A stretch of 12,218 nt of DNA from JAAYBY01 sp964465385 (GTDB lineage Bacteria; Bacillota; Clostridia; Saccharofermentanales; UBA5734): assembly GCA_964465385.1 (NCBI GenBank), contig CAYXIM010000059.1, positions 1 to 12,218 on the forward strand, in the 5' to 3' direction. Positions 5,787 to 12,218 of this stretch are shown here, in pieces. The notes below the pieces were generated by a model. That model worked only from the letters and a program-made list of their open reading frames with translations, was not told the origin of the DNA and made no database searches. How positions within the stretch are numbered: the first letter of the stretch is position 1; every line of letters starts with the position of its first letter. The position numbers and the translations under genes are program-made.

Positions 5787-7652
5787 TCAGGGGCGCGCCT
5801 GCCGGTCTAACACAGCGGCCGCATCAAAAAAGCGGTCCAGGTGGAAGGTCTGGCTGTTTTGCAGGGTGTAGCCGTTGACCGGCACCTTGTCCACATAGAC
5901 GAAGCCCTCGCCCTGGTAACGATAGGGATCCGGGCCCAGGCCCCCAAAGAAAACAAAACCATTTTGCATCAGGTCATCCAGCCTGCTATCCCCGCTGTTC
6001 AAAAGAGAGCCGTTGGGGTAATGCAGCATGTTCACAGGCCCAAGCAGGCTGCCCACTTCTTCCAGCCACCGCCTGGTATCCTGCCGCACCCGGTCAGGTT
6101 CGGCACCACCCAGTTCGACAAAGCCATAAGTGGATGAGGCAAACAGCCAGCCGGTTGCCTTCAGCCGCTCGGCCAGGGCCTGAACCTGCTGGCGGTTGTC
6201 AGCCAGCTCCTGGTCCGTCAGGGTCAAAATCGGGTACCCGTGGGCGGCCAGGGCCTGGTTTCGCTCCTGCAGTTGGCGGTCGCTGGTCACGGTGCCAAAA
6301 ACACATTCGTAGCCGGTCAGCGAAATGGTCCCTTTGGCGCCGTCCAGGGAAAAATCCGGGTGGTCGCTGACGAACTGGTCCAGCAGGCCAATGGCCTCCT
6401 CATCAGCCGCCAGGATCCGTTTGCCTTGTGCATCCACCCGTTCGCTTAAAACATGCCCGTCCTCATCCAGTACCAGGTCCCAGGCGTTGCCTGTTTCACG
6501 GCGGGTCACATAATAGTTGAACCCTTCCAAAACCAAAACCAGGGGTTTTTTGCCGGCTGGAACAGCCAGAGGCTGCCAGCGGGCCTGCTGATCCAACAGC
6601 CGGTCGGCATCAACCAGCACGTAGCCGTTTTGATACAGGCCGGCCAGCAGCTGTTTGAATTCAGTCACGGTCAGCATGGCATCGGCGGCGGCGGCCGCAT
6701 AGACCCCGCCATCAAAGGCCCGTTGCGGGTCGCTGATCAAGGGCCGGACCGTTAAAAAAGGCACAGCTTCATCAAGGGTTTCCCAGGCTTCCGGCACATG
6801 GGGCTGGCAGGTCATCAGGGCCTGGTCCAAGGCCACATCGCCAGGAAAAACAGCCTGCAGCTTGGTTAGTTCCTGGTGGGCTGAGACGAAGCGCCCGCCA
6901 GCCATGAAGGCGCGTGCCTCATCAAGAAGGGGCTCGTACATGGCTGCCAGCAAGGCAGCTTGCAAACGGTTCAGCTCCTCATGAACAAAAGGACCCGGCT
7001 CCAGCTCCTGCCAGAGGCGGTCCAGGTTGTCATGGGCGGCCCAGTAGTCTGCCTGGTCCAAGGCCTGGTTGATCTGGAAAACACGCGGCCGGATGCGGGA
7101 CATCAAGGTCAGCTCATCAGGCAAGGCGGCCAGGCCCTGCCAGATGGCGTCAACGGCACGCAGCTGCTGGTAGGCCCCTTCAAGGACCGGTCGGCCGGTC
7201 TGCTGGTAAAGGTAGGCCCGGGCCAGGCCGCGCACGTGGGTGATGATGCGGCCGGCAACCAGCTCCGACAGGCCCTTGAGCCGGTCGAGGTCGTCGTCGC
7301 TGAGTCGTTGGCCCTGGCTGAGCTTGGCTTCAATGGGGGCGACCGCCTGGTCGGTCAGGTCATCCATGGCCTTGAGGGCAGCTTGGAAACGCACCTGGTC
7401 TGCCTGCGGCAGGCGGGTATCGGTTGCTTTTTCCCGGATCGCCCGGTAGAGGTCGACAGCCGTTTCATAGTCTTCGCCAGCCAGCGCCGCCTGGTAGGCC
7501 GCCTGCTTGTCGCCCAGGTCGACCGAACGCTTGCGTAGAAAAAAGCCGGTTACCAGCGCCGCAACCAAGGCGGCGGACAGCAAGAATATCAGCACCAGGC
7601 GGACCGTCTGCCGGTCACGGGCGTCGTCCCGGACGGTCCAGTCACGGCTCAT
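5787..7652 (-). CDS. Membrane-anchored NodB-like protein, probable deacetylase pseudoenzyme
   Basis: A 621-residue protein with a short cytosolic N-terminus, one transmembrane helix (about 19-40), a long helical region (about 48-300, with TPR-like pieces such as AAYQAALAGEDYETAVDLYR) and a C-terminal NodB-like domain (about 365-610), presumably outside the membrane. The domain resembles a clostridial polysaccharide deacetylase family: FNYY at 378-381, DEDGHV, LDQFVSDHPDFS, GAKGTISLTGYECVFG and TGWLFAS. I recall the active family as having Asp-Asp before the NYY segment and SHSYTH after WLFA. Here those positions are Glu376-Gly377 and SSTYGF (506-511), so the metal-binding Asp and both His are gone, and the Arg of the later motif is not apparent. 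The frame is intact, arguing for a maintained non-catalytic protein (glycan binding or regulation) rather than decay. The ATG overlaps the parC stop by 11 bases with only a weak GGGG upstream, implying translational coupling. Its substrate and role are unknown. Confidence 0.75.
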   Translation of the reverse strand: MSRDWTVRDDARDRQTVRLVLIFLLSAALVAALVTGFFLRKRSVDLGDKQAAYQAALAGEDYETAVDLYRAIREKATDTRLPQADQVRFQAALKAMDDLTDQAVAPIEAKLSQGQRLSDDDLDRLKGLSELVAGRIITHVRGLARAYLYQQTGRPVLEGAYQQLRAVDAIWQGLAALPDELTLMSRIRPRVFQINQALDQADYWAAHDNLDRLWQELEPGPFVHEELNRLQAALLAAMYEPLLDEARAFMAGGRFVSAHQELTKLQAVFPGDVALDQALMTCQPHVPEAWETLDEAVPFLTVRPLISDPQRAFDGGVYAAAAADAMLTVTEFKQLLAGLYQNGYVLVDADRLLDQQARWQPLAVPAGKKPLVLVLEGFNYYVTRRETGNAWDLVLDEDGHVLSERVDAQGKRILAADEEAIGLLDQFVSDHPDFSLDGAKGTISLTGYECVFGTVTSDRQLQERNQALAAHGYPILTLTDQELADNRQQVQALAERLKATGWLFASSTYGFVELGGAEPDRVRQDTRRWLEEVGSLLGPVNMLHYPNGSLLNSGDSRLDDLMQNGFVFFGGLGPDPYRYQGEGFVYVDKVPVNGYTLQNSQTFHLDRFFDAAAVLDRQARP

Positions 7653-9846
7653 CGGTCTGCCCCAGGTCCTGCAAGGCCAGCTGGCGCTCGATCAGGCTTT
7701 CTTCTTTGATGTAACGGCCGACAGCCGGCAGGCGCCGGGTGCGGTAATAGGCCTGATCCTGCAGGGTGCAGGCCGCCAGGGGGATGCAGGCAAGCAAGCT
7801 GTCTTTTCGAACCAGCATGACCTGGCTGCCCTGGTTGGTGCGCGTGGCTTTCAGGGAGACTTTGTCGCTGTTGAAAACCAAGGCCTTGTGGATGGAGCTG
7901 ATGGCCACAAAATCCTGGTCTTGATCACCCAGGTAAAAAAAGGCCACCACAGGAGACGCCACGCTGAAGGCCTTGACCAGCTTTCGCCGGTTGGTTTTGG
8001 TCTGGTAGGCTGCACAGTCGATGCGCGTGAACCGCCCGTCCGCAAAGCCCAGCAGGAAGTGGCCGGTGTAATCATCCGTCATGTGGATGAAGACAATGCG
8101 CTCGTCTGCTTCCAGGTCCAGCAGGTTGGGCGTATAGGTGCCCAGGTCAGAGGGCTTGTGGTCCTCCAGGTCAAAACACTTGAGCTTGTAACAGTTGCCA
8201 AGGCTGGAAAACAAGAGGACATCGGTCTTGTTTTTACCCTCAACCGCCTGGACAATGCGGTCTTCTTCCTTGGTTTTGAGTTCCCCTGCGCTTCGAAGGG
8301 AGGTCAGGGCCAGTTTTTTCAGGTAGCCGTGTTCGGTCAGGAAAAGCTTGAGCCGGTAGTCTTCAATCAGCTCCTGCTCATCCATGGGTTCCACATCCGC
8401 CGCACGGACCAGCTGTGTTTTACGGTCCATGCCGTAACGGTCGGCAACCGCCTGCAAGGTGGCGCAGATCTGCTCGTCCATGCGCGCTTTGTTGGTCAAC
8501 AGGTCTTCCAGGTCTGCAAGCTGGTCGACCAGCGTGTCAATGTCTGCCGTGCGCTGCAGGATATAGCGCCGGTTCAAGTGCTTGAGGCGGATGTCGGCCA
8601 CCCAAAGCGCCTGTTCCTGGTCGATGCCAAAGCCGTCCATGAGGTTGGCAATGACGGCCTCTTCGTTCTCAGACTGGCGGATGATGGCCACCGCCCGGTC
8701 AATATCCAGCAAAATCAGCTCCAGGGCCCGCAACAAATGCAGGCGCTTGTTCTTCTCGTCCCGTTCAAAGGCCAGTTCACGGCGCACACAGGAGCGGCGC
8801 CAGGCCAGCCATTCGCCCAGCAGGGCACGAACCCCGAGCACACGCGGGCTGCCGTTGATGAGCACGTTGAAATTGCACTGGAAGTTGGCCTGCAAGGGGG
8901 TCAGGTGGAACAGCTTGTTCATGAGGGCCTGGGGGTCGGTCCCCCGGCGGTAGTCAAAAGAAATCTTGAGCCCGCCCAGGTCGGATTCATCACGGATGTC
9001 CGTGATCTCCCGCACCCGTCCCCGTTTGACCTGCAAGGTGACCTCGTCGATGATGGCCTCAATGGTGGTCGTGTAGGGGATTTCTGTGACTTCGATGCGG
9101 TTGTTTTTGCGGTCAACCCGGTAGACAGCCCGCAAGGTGATGCCGCCGCGTCCCGTTTTGTAAATCCGTTTCATGTCCTTTTGCTTGTAAAGCAGTTGGG
9201 CGCCGGTCGGGAAATCAGGTGCCGGCATCAGTGCCATCAGGTCACAAACCGGATCCCGGATGAAGGCGATGGCCGCCTGGCAGACCTCACGCAGGTTGAA
9301 GGAGCAGATGTTGCTGGCCATGCCCACGGCAATGCCCTGGTTGTTGTTGACCAGGATAGTCGGAAAAGTGGCCGGCAAAAAGAGGGGCTCTTTGAGGGTG
9401 TTGTCGTAATTGGGGACAAAGTCGACGCTGTCCCGGTCCAGGCCACCGAACAGTTCCGAACACAGGCGGTCCAGCCGCACCTCGGTATAGCGGGCAGCGG
9501 CATACTGCATGTCCCGGGAAAACTGCTTGCCGAAGTTTCCTTTGGAATCCACATACGGGTGCAGGAGGGCGCCGTTGCCGCGGCTGAGGCGAACCAGGGT
9601 TTCATAAATAGCCTGGTCGCCGTGGGGGTTGAGCTTCATGGTCTGTCCGACCACATTGGCAGATTTGGTCCGGGCGCCACCCAGCAGGCCCATGCGGTAC
9701 ATGGTGTAAAGCAACTTTCTGTGGGCAGGCTTGAAGCCATCAATTTCAGGGATGGCCCGTGAAACGATCACGCTCATGGCGTAAGGCATATAGTTTTCCG
9801 TGATGGTTTCTGTGATGGCTTGCTGGCGCAGGTTGTGGTCCGACAT
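7642..9846 (-). CDS. parC: Type IIA DNA topoisomerase subunit A (topoisomerase IV-like)
   Basis: This is the DNA-breaking subunit of a type IIA topoisomerase, 734 residues. The breakage-reunion domain begins at once with ENYMPYAMSVIVSRAIPEIDGFKPAHRK; the active-site Tyr120 is in AAARYTEVRLDRL, preceded by Arg119. A coiled-coil tower region (about 340-470, rich in QSENEEAVIANLMD and LADLEDLLTNKA) follows, then a C-terminal beta-pinwheel (about 500-710). I see no GyrA-box (QRRGGKG-like), which favours topoisomerase IV-like function over true gyrase. The quinolone region is atypical: LNPHGDQAIYE has Gln78 and Glu82 where E. coli GyrA has Ser83 and Asp87. The frame is open to 9948, but the ATG at 9846 has AAGGAG 11 bases upstream and starts the family N-terminus. 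It follows parE by 25 bases. Annotation as a second gyrase A paralogue is possible. Confidence 0.9.
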   Translation of the reverse strand: MSDHNLRQQAITETITENYMPYAMSVIVSRAIPEIDGFKPAHRKLLYTMYRMGLLGGARTKSANVVGQTMKLNPHGDQAIYETLVRLSRGNGALLHPYVDSKGNFGKQFSRDMQYAAARYTEVRLDRLCSELFGGLDRDSVDFVPNYDNTLKEPLFLPATFPTILVNNNQGIAVGMASNICSFNLREVCQAAIAFIRDPVCDLMALMPAPDFPTGAQLLYKQKDMKRIYKTGRGGITLRAVYRVDRKNNRIEVTEIPYTTTIEAIIDEVTLQVKRGRVREITDIRDESDLGGLKISFDYRRGTDPQALMNKLFHLTPLQANFQCNFNVLINGSPRVLGVRALLGEWLAWRRSCVRRELAFERDEKNKRLHLLRALELILLDIDRAVAIIRQSENEEAVIANLMDGFGIDQEQALWVADIRLKHLNRRYILQRTADIDTLVDQLADLEDLLTNKARMDEQICATLQAVADRYGMDRKTQLVRAADVEPMDEQELIEDYRLKLFLTEHGYLKKLALTSLRSAGELKTKEEDRIVQAVEGKNKTDVLLFSSLGNCYKLKCFDLEDHKPSDLGTYTPNLLDLEADERIVFIHMTDDYTGHFLLGFADGRFTRIDCAAYQTKTNRRKLVKAFSVASPVVAFFYLGDQDQDFVAISSIHKALVFNSDKVSLKATRTNQGSQVMLVRKDSLLACIPLAACTLQDQAYYRTRRLPAVGRYIKEESLIERQLALQDLGQTDEP

Positions 9847-9871
9847 GTTGTTTTCGTCTCCTTGCTGTCTG

Positions 9872-11857
9872 TCAGCCGATGTCCAAAACATCCAGGTAGT
9901 GATGGCCGTTTGTTTCAATGTAGGCTTTACGACCGGCCAGGTCATCACCCAGCAGCTGGTTAAACACCGCTTCAGTCTGCTGGCGCTCGGCCCCCACCAC
10001 CTGAATCAGGCGGCGTGTCTTGGGGTTCATGGTGGTTTCCCACATCATGTCCGGCTCATTTTCGCCCAGGCCCTTGGAGCGCTGCAAGGTGACCTGCCGG
10101 GTGCCCAGGTCAGCCAAAAGCGCCACCTTTTCTGCTTCAGAATAAGCAAAGAAGGTTTTTTCCTGGCCCTTGACCCGCTGGGTGATTTCATAAAGCGGCG
10201 ATTCGGCAATGTAGACGTGCCCGGCCTGGATGAGGGTGGGCATCAGCCGGTAAAACATGGCCAGGATCAGGGTGCGGATCTGGAAGCCGTCCACATCGGC
10301 ATCCGTGCAGATGATGACCTTGTTCCAGCGCAGCTTGTCCAGGCTGAAGGCCGAAAAATCCTTTTGGTGGCGGGATTTGATTTCAACGCCACATCCCAGC
10401 ACCTTGATCAGGTCAACGATGATGTCGTTTTTAAAAATGCTGCCGTAATCGGCTTTAAGGCAATTGAGGATCTTACCGCGAACCGGAATGATGGCTTGAA
10501 ACTCTGCGTCCCGGCCCATTTTGCAAGAGCCCAGGGCCGAGTCACCTTCCACGATGTACAGTTCGCGCCGATCGGTGTCGCGTGTCCGGCAGTCCACAAA
10601 TTTTTTAACGCGGTTCATCATATCGACCGAACCCATCAGCTTCTTGCGGATGTTCAGCCGCTGCTTTTCAGCCGATTCACGGCTGCGCTTGTTGGCCAGC
10701 ACCTGTTGCAGGACCCGGTCCCCTTCCGCCTTGTGTTCGATAAACCAGACCTCCAGATGGGTGCGCATGAGGTCGGTCAGAAAATCGTAAATGTATCTGT
10801 TGTTGATGGCTTTTTTGGTCTGGTTTTCATAACTGGTGTGGGTGGAAAAAGAGTTGGACACCAAAATCAGGCTGTCCTGGATGTCGGCAAAGGTCACCTT
10901 GCTCTCCTGCTGCTTGTAGAGGTCATTTTCCTTCAAGTGGCGGTCGATTTCAGCCGTGAAAGCCTGGCGGACCGCCCGTTCGGGAGAGCCCCCGTAAGAC
11001 AGCCAGCTGGAGTTGTGGTAGTGCTCGATCCGGCCGTTTTCGTTGTTGAAGCAAAAGGCAACCGCCGCCTTCACCTTGTATGCTGGCTTGTCGGCACGGT
11101 CTTTGCCCTGCCCTTGGCCCTCAAAGAAAACCGGCTGGCTGATGCCGCCCGCCTGGTCCAGCTCGCGGACATAGCCCAAAATACCGTCCGGGTACAAAAA
11201 GGTGTGTTGCTCACCGCTGGCTTCATCCTCCAGGACAAAGGTGATCCCCGCGTTGACGATAGCCTGGCGCTTGAGGGTGTCTGTGAAATAGGCCAGAGGG
11301 ATCATGATGTCGGTGAAAACCTCCCGGTCAGGCTTCCAGCGTTGCACGGTCCCTGTCTTACGGGTCCGTACCGCTTCTTTTTGCAGGCCGCCGATGTTTT
11401 CACCTTTTTCAAAATGCAGGCTGTAACGATAGCCGTCGCGGGTGACCGTGACGTCAAAATACTCTGAGGCATACTGGGTGGCACAGGCGCCCAGGCCATT
11501 GAGCCCCAGGCTGAATTCATAAAACTCCCCTTCGTTGGTCCGGTATTTGCCGCCGGCATAGAGCTCACAATAAACCAGTTCCCAGTTGTAGCGGTCTTCC
11601 AGGGGGTTAAAATCAAGCGGGATGCCCCGGCCATCGTCACGGACCTCCAGTGAGCCGTCCCGGAAGCGTTTGATCGTGATGGTTTGGCCAAAGCCTTCCC
11701 GGGCTTCATCGATCGAATTGGATAAGATTTCGAAAAAGGCATGCTGACAGCCCGCCAGGTCGTCGGATCCAAAAATAACCCCCGGCCGCAAACGGACCCG
11801 GTCGGCTCCTTTCAAAGAAGAAATGCTTTCGTTATCGTAGGCTTGCCTTTTGGTCAT
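9872..11857 (-). CDS. parE: Type IIA DNA topoisomerase subunit B (topoisomerase IV-like)
   Basis: The ATPase subunit partnering the downstream A subunit; 661 residues from this start. GHKL ATPase: FFEILSNSIDEA with Glu43, Asn47 and Asp50; DDGRGIP at 74-80; and a glycine loop SLGLNGLGACATQ (116-128), where the usual GLHGVG His is Asn. The transducer domain carries the QTK loop at 346-348 (YENQTKKAINN). The TOPRIM domain has ELYIVEGDSALGS with Glu437, PVRGKILN, and CTDADVDG with Asp519, Asp521 and Asp523. The tail has SKGLGENEPDMMWETTMNP. EGDSALGS differs from the common EGDSAGGS. Three nested ATGs are possible (11869, 11863, 11857). I chose 11857 because GGGGATGG lies 6 bases upstream and the family-like MTKRQAYDNESI starts there; the 11869 start has no ribosome binding site. 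Overall sequence matches the second, non-gyrase B subunit of Clostridia as I recall it. Confidence 0.92.
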   Translation of the reverse strand: MTKRQAYDNESISSLKGADRVRLRPGVIFGSDDLAGCQHAFFEILSNSIDEAREGFGQTITIKRFRDGSLEVRDDGRGIPLDFNPLEDRYNWELVYCELYAGGKYRTNEGEFYEFSLGLNGLGACATQYASEYFDVTVTRDGYRYSLHFEKGENIGGLQKEAVRTRKTGTVQRWKPDREVFTDIMIPLAYFTDTLKRQAIVNAGITFVLEDEASGEQHTFLYPDGILGYVRELDQAGGISQPVFFEGQGQGKDRADKPAYKVKAAVAFCFNNENGRIEHYHNSSWLSYGGSPERAVRQAFTAEIDRHLKENDLYKQQESKVTFADIQDSLILVSNSFSTHTSYENQTKKAINNRYIYDFLTDLMRTHLEVWFIEHKAEGDRVLQQVLANKRSRESAEKQRLNIRKKLMGSVDMMNRVKKFVDCRTRDTDRRELYIVEGDSALGSCKMGRDAEFQAIIPVRGKILNCLKADYGSIFKNDIIVDLIKVLGCGVEIKSRHQKDFSAFSLDKLRWNKVIICTDADVDGFQIRTLILAMFYRLMPTLIQAGHVYIAESPLYEITQRVKGQEKTFFAYSEAEKVALLADLGTRQVTLQRSKGLGENEPDMMWETTMNPKTRRLIQVVGAERQQTEAVFNQLLGDDLAGRKAYIETNGHHYLDVLDIG

Positions 11858-11880
11858 ATCCATCCCCATCCGTGTTTTTT

Positions 11881-11913
11881 AAGAAAGAAAACCGCTCTCA
11901 GTTGAACGGTTTT
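11881..11913 (-). terminator. Intrinsic terminator of the tRNA-Arg transcript
   Basis: On the minus strand, AAAACCGTTC and GAGCGGTTTT form a 10-base-pair stem (one G-T pair) around the 6-base loop AACTGA (hairpin 11913-11888), followed by CTTTCTT (11887-11881). The stem begins one base after the tRNA-Arg CCA. It also has an A tract on the other side and could work in both directions. It ends about 24 bases before the preferred parE start. Confidence 0.8.
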
Positions 11914-11914
11914 G

Positions 11915-11991
11915 TGGCGAGTCTAGGAGGACTCGAACCTCCGACCCACAGCTTAGAAGGCTGTTGCTCTATCCAACTGAGCTATAGACCC
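11915..11991 (-). tRNA. tRNA-Arg (anticodon TCT)
   Basis: A 77-base cloverleaf including an encoded CCA. The acceptor stem GGGTCTA pairs with TAGACTC (one G-T pair), with discriminator G. The D arm is GCTC/GAGC with the AGTTGGATA loop, the anticodon stem ACAGC/GCTGT has loop CTTCTAA, and the T arm is GGAGG/CCTCC with loop TTCGAGT. Anticodon TCT (11957-11955) reads AGA/AGG arginine codons. Confidence 0.97.
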
Positions 11992-12005
11992 AAGATCTTG
12001 TGTTT

Positions 12006-12034
12006 AGTATACCCAATCCGGCAGATCTGCGCAA
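12006..12034 (-). promoter_or_regulatory. Predicted promoter of tRNA-Arg
   Basis: On the minus strand, TTGCGC (12034-12029), a 17-base spacer, then TATACT (12011-12006). The expected start, near 11999, is about 8 bases before the mature tRNA. The -35 box is weak (three of six), but spacing and -10 are good. Confidence 0.55.
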
Positions 12035-12040
12035 TGAAAG

Positions 12041-12057
12041 GGCGGCCATGGGCCGCC
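12041..12057 (-). terminator. Possible weak terminator or processing hairpin between the tRNA genes
   Basis: A perfect GGCGGCC/GGCCGCC stem with a 3-base loop lies 7 bases after tRNA-Gly. In the minus direction it is followed only by CTTTCATT, a poor U tract, so it may end the tRNA-Gly transcript inefficiently, be a processing signal, or both. Confidence 0.45.
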
Positions 12058-12064
12058 GTGCCTT

Positions 12065-12138
12065 TGGAGCGGGTGATGGGAATCGAACCCACGCAATCAG
12101 CTTGGAAGGCTGATGTTCTACCATTGAACTACACCCGC
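12065..12138 (-). tRNA. tRNA-Gly (anticodon TCC)
   Basis: A 74-base cloverleaf including an encoded CCA. Acceptor GCGGGTG/CACCCGC with discriminator T; D arm GTTC/GAAC; anticodon stem ATCAG/CTGAT with loop CCTTCCAA region centred on CTTCCAA; T arm GTGGG/CCCAT-type with loop TTCGATT. Anticodon TCC (12106-12104) reads GGA/GGG glycine codons. Confidence 0.96.
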
Positions 12139-12164
12139 ATGCTGTCGTGAAGACCTGCTTAGAG

Positions 12165-12193
12165 ATTCTACCTTAAGCAGGGCGCTTTGACAA
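12165..12193 (-). promoter_or_regulatory. Predicted promoter of tRNA-Gly
   Basis: On the minus strand, TTGTCA (12193-12188), a 17-base spacer, then TAGAAT (12170-12165): five of six matches at both boxes with ideal spacing. The predicted start, near 12158, leaves a leader of about 20 bases before the mature tRNA. Nothing else is recognisable from here to the window edge. Confidence 0.7.
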
Positions 12194-12218
12194 GTGGGTG
12201 TTACCGGCCATCACGGAT

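Noticed and set aside
7507..9762. A 751-codon open frame on the plus strand, antisense to parC
   Set aside because: Its codons are the exact reverse complements of parC codons, so it is open only because parC avoids TTA, CTA and TCA. The translation shows no family motif, while parC is unmistakable.
9800..11467. A 555-codon open frame on the plus strand, antisense to parE
   Set aside because: Same register effect as opposite parC: codons align with parE codons and rare TTA, CTA and TCA leave it open. The product has no recognisable domain.
11872..12150. A 92-codon plus-strand frame resembling peptides often annotated in databases (GLEPPTHSLEG, MGIEPTQSAWKA)
   Set aside because: It is the translated complement of the two tRNA genes, a well-known false annotation.
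1..12218. Mobile elements, CRISPR arrays, toxin-antitoxin or phage genes near the tRNA genes
   Set aside because: No integrase or transposase motifs, no repeat-spacer pattern, and no duplicated tRNA 3' end that would mark an attachment site were seen in the window.

Overview
The window looks like ordinary chromosome from a moderately GC-rich member of the Bacillota, most likely class Clostridia. Three things point there. The Asp23-AmaP-DUF2273 envelope trio sits between efp and nusB-xseA-xseB. The EF-P carries a Bacillus-type modification loop. The second-type (topoisomerase IV-like) subunit pair has the divergent sequence I associate with Clostridia. Both tRNA genes encode their CCA end. I could not run a search, so the taxonomy is inference. 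I see no phage, insertion sequence, CRISPR or other mobile DNA, and no gene-free stretch longer than about 160 bases.

Layout. Positions 1-3732 (minus strand) hold a compact operon with its own promoter: efp, asp23, amaP, a small DUF2273 membrane protein, nusB, xseA and xseB (cut by the window edge). Most junctions overlap by 4-8 bases or are under 10 bases apart. In B. subtilis the same backbone carries spoIIIA, accBC and folD between these genes; here they are missing. Next come yqeG (minus) and a monofunctional aspartate kinase (plus), diverging from a 162-base region with two well-formed sigma-A promoters back to back. The kinase converges on a second minus-strand operon with only 3 bases between stop codons. 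That operon reads parE, parC, then a membrane-anchored NodB-like protein whose start overlaps the parC stop by 11 bases. Upstream are tRNA-Arg(TCT) and tRNA-Gly(TCC), each with a recognisable promoter; a strong intrinsic terminator closes the tRNA-Arg unit and lies only about 25 bases before parE.

How the genes work together. The first operon mixes translation (EF-P), transcription antitermination (NusB), DNA repair (exonuclease VII) and envelope homeostasis (Asp23/AmaP/DUF2273). The second supplies a type IIA topoisomerase together with a membrane protein.

The most interesting item is the 621-residue NodB-like protein. It keeps the recognisable scaffold of a clostridial polysaccharide-deacetylase family, but the metal and catalytic positions I can align (Asp-Asp and His-x3-His) are replaced, so it is probably a pseudoenzyme, translationally tied to a topoisomerase gene. 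Smaller points are a naturally substituted quinolone pocket in ParC, a Pro-Pro-Gly stall motif just before the nusB ribosome binding site inside an efp operon, and the lack of an obvious dedicated promoter for parE.
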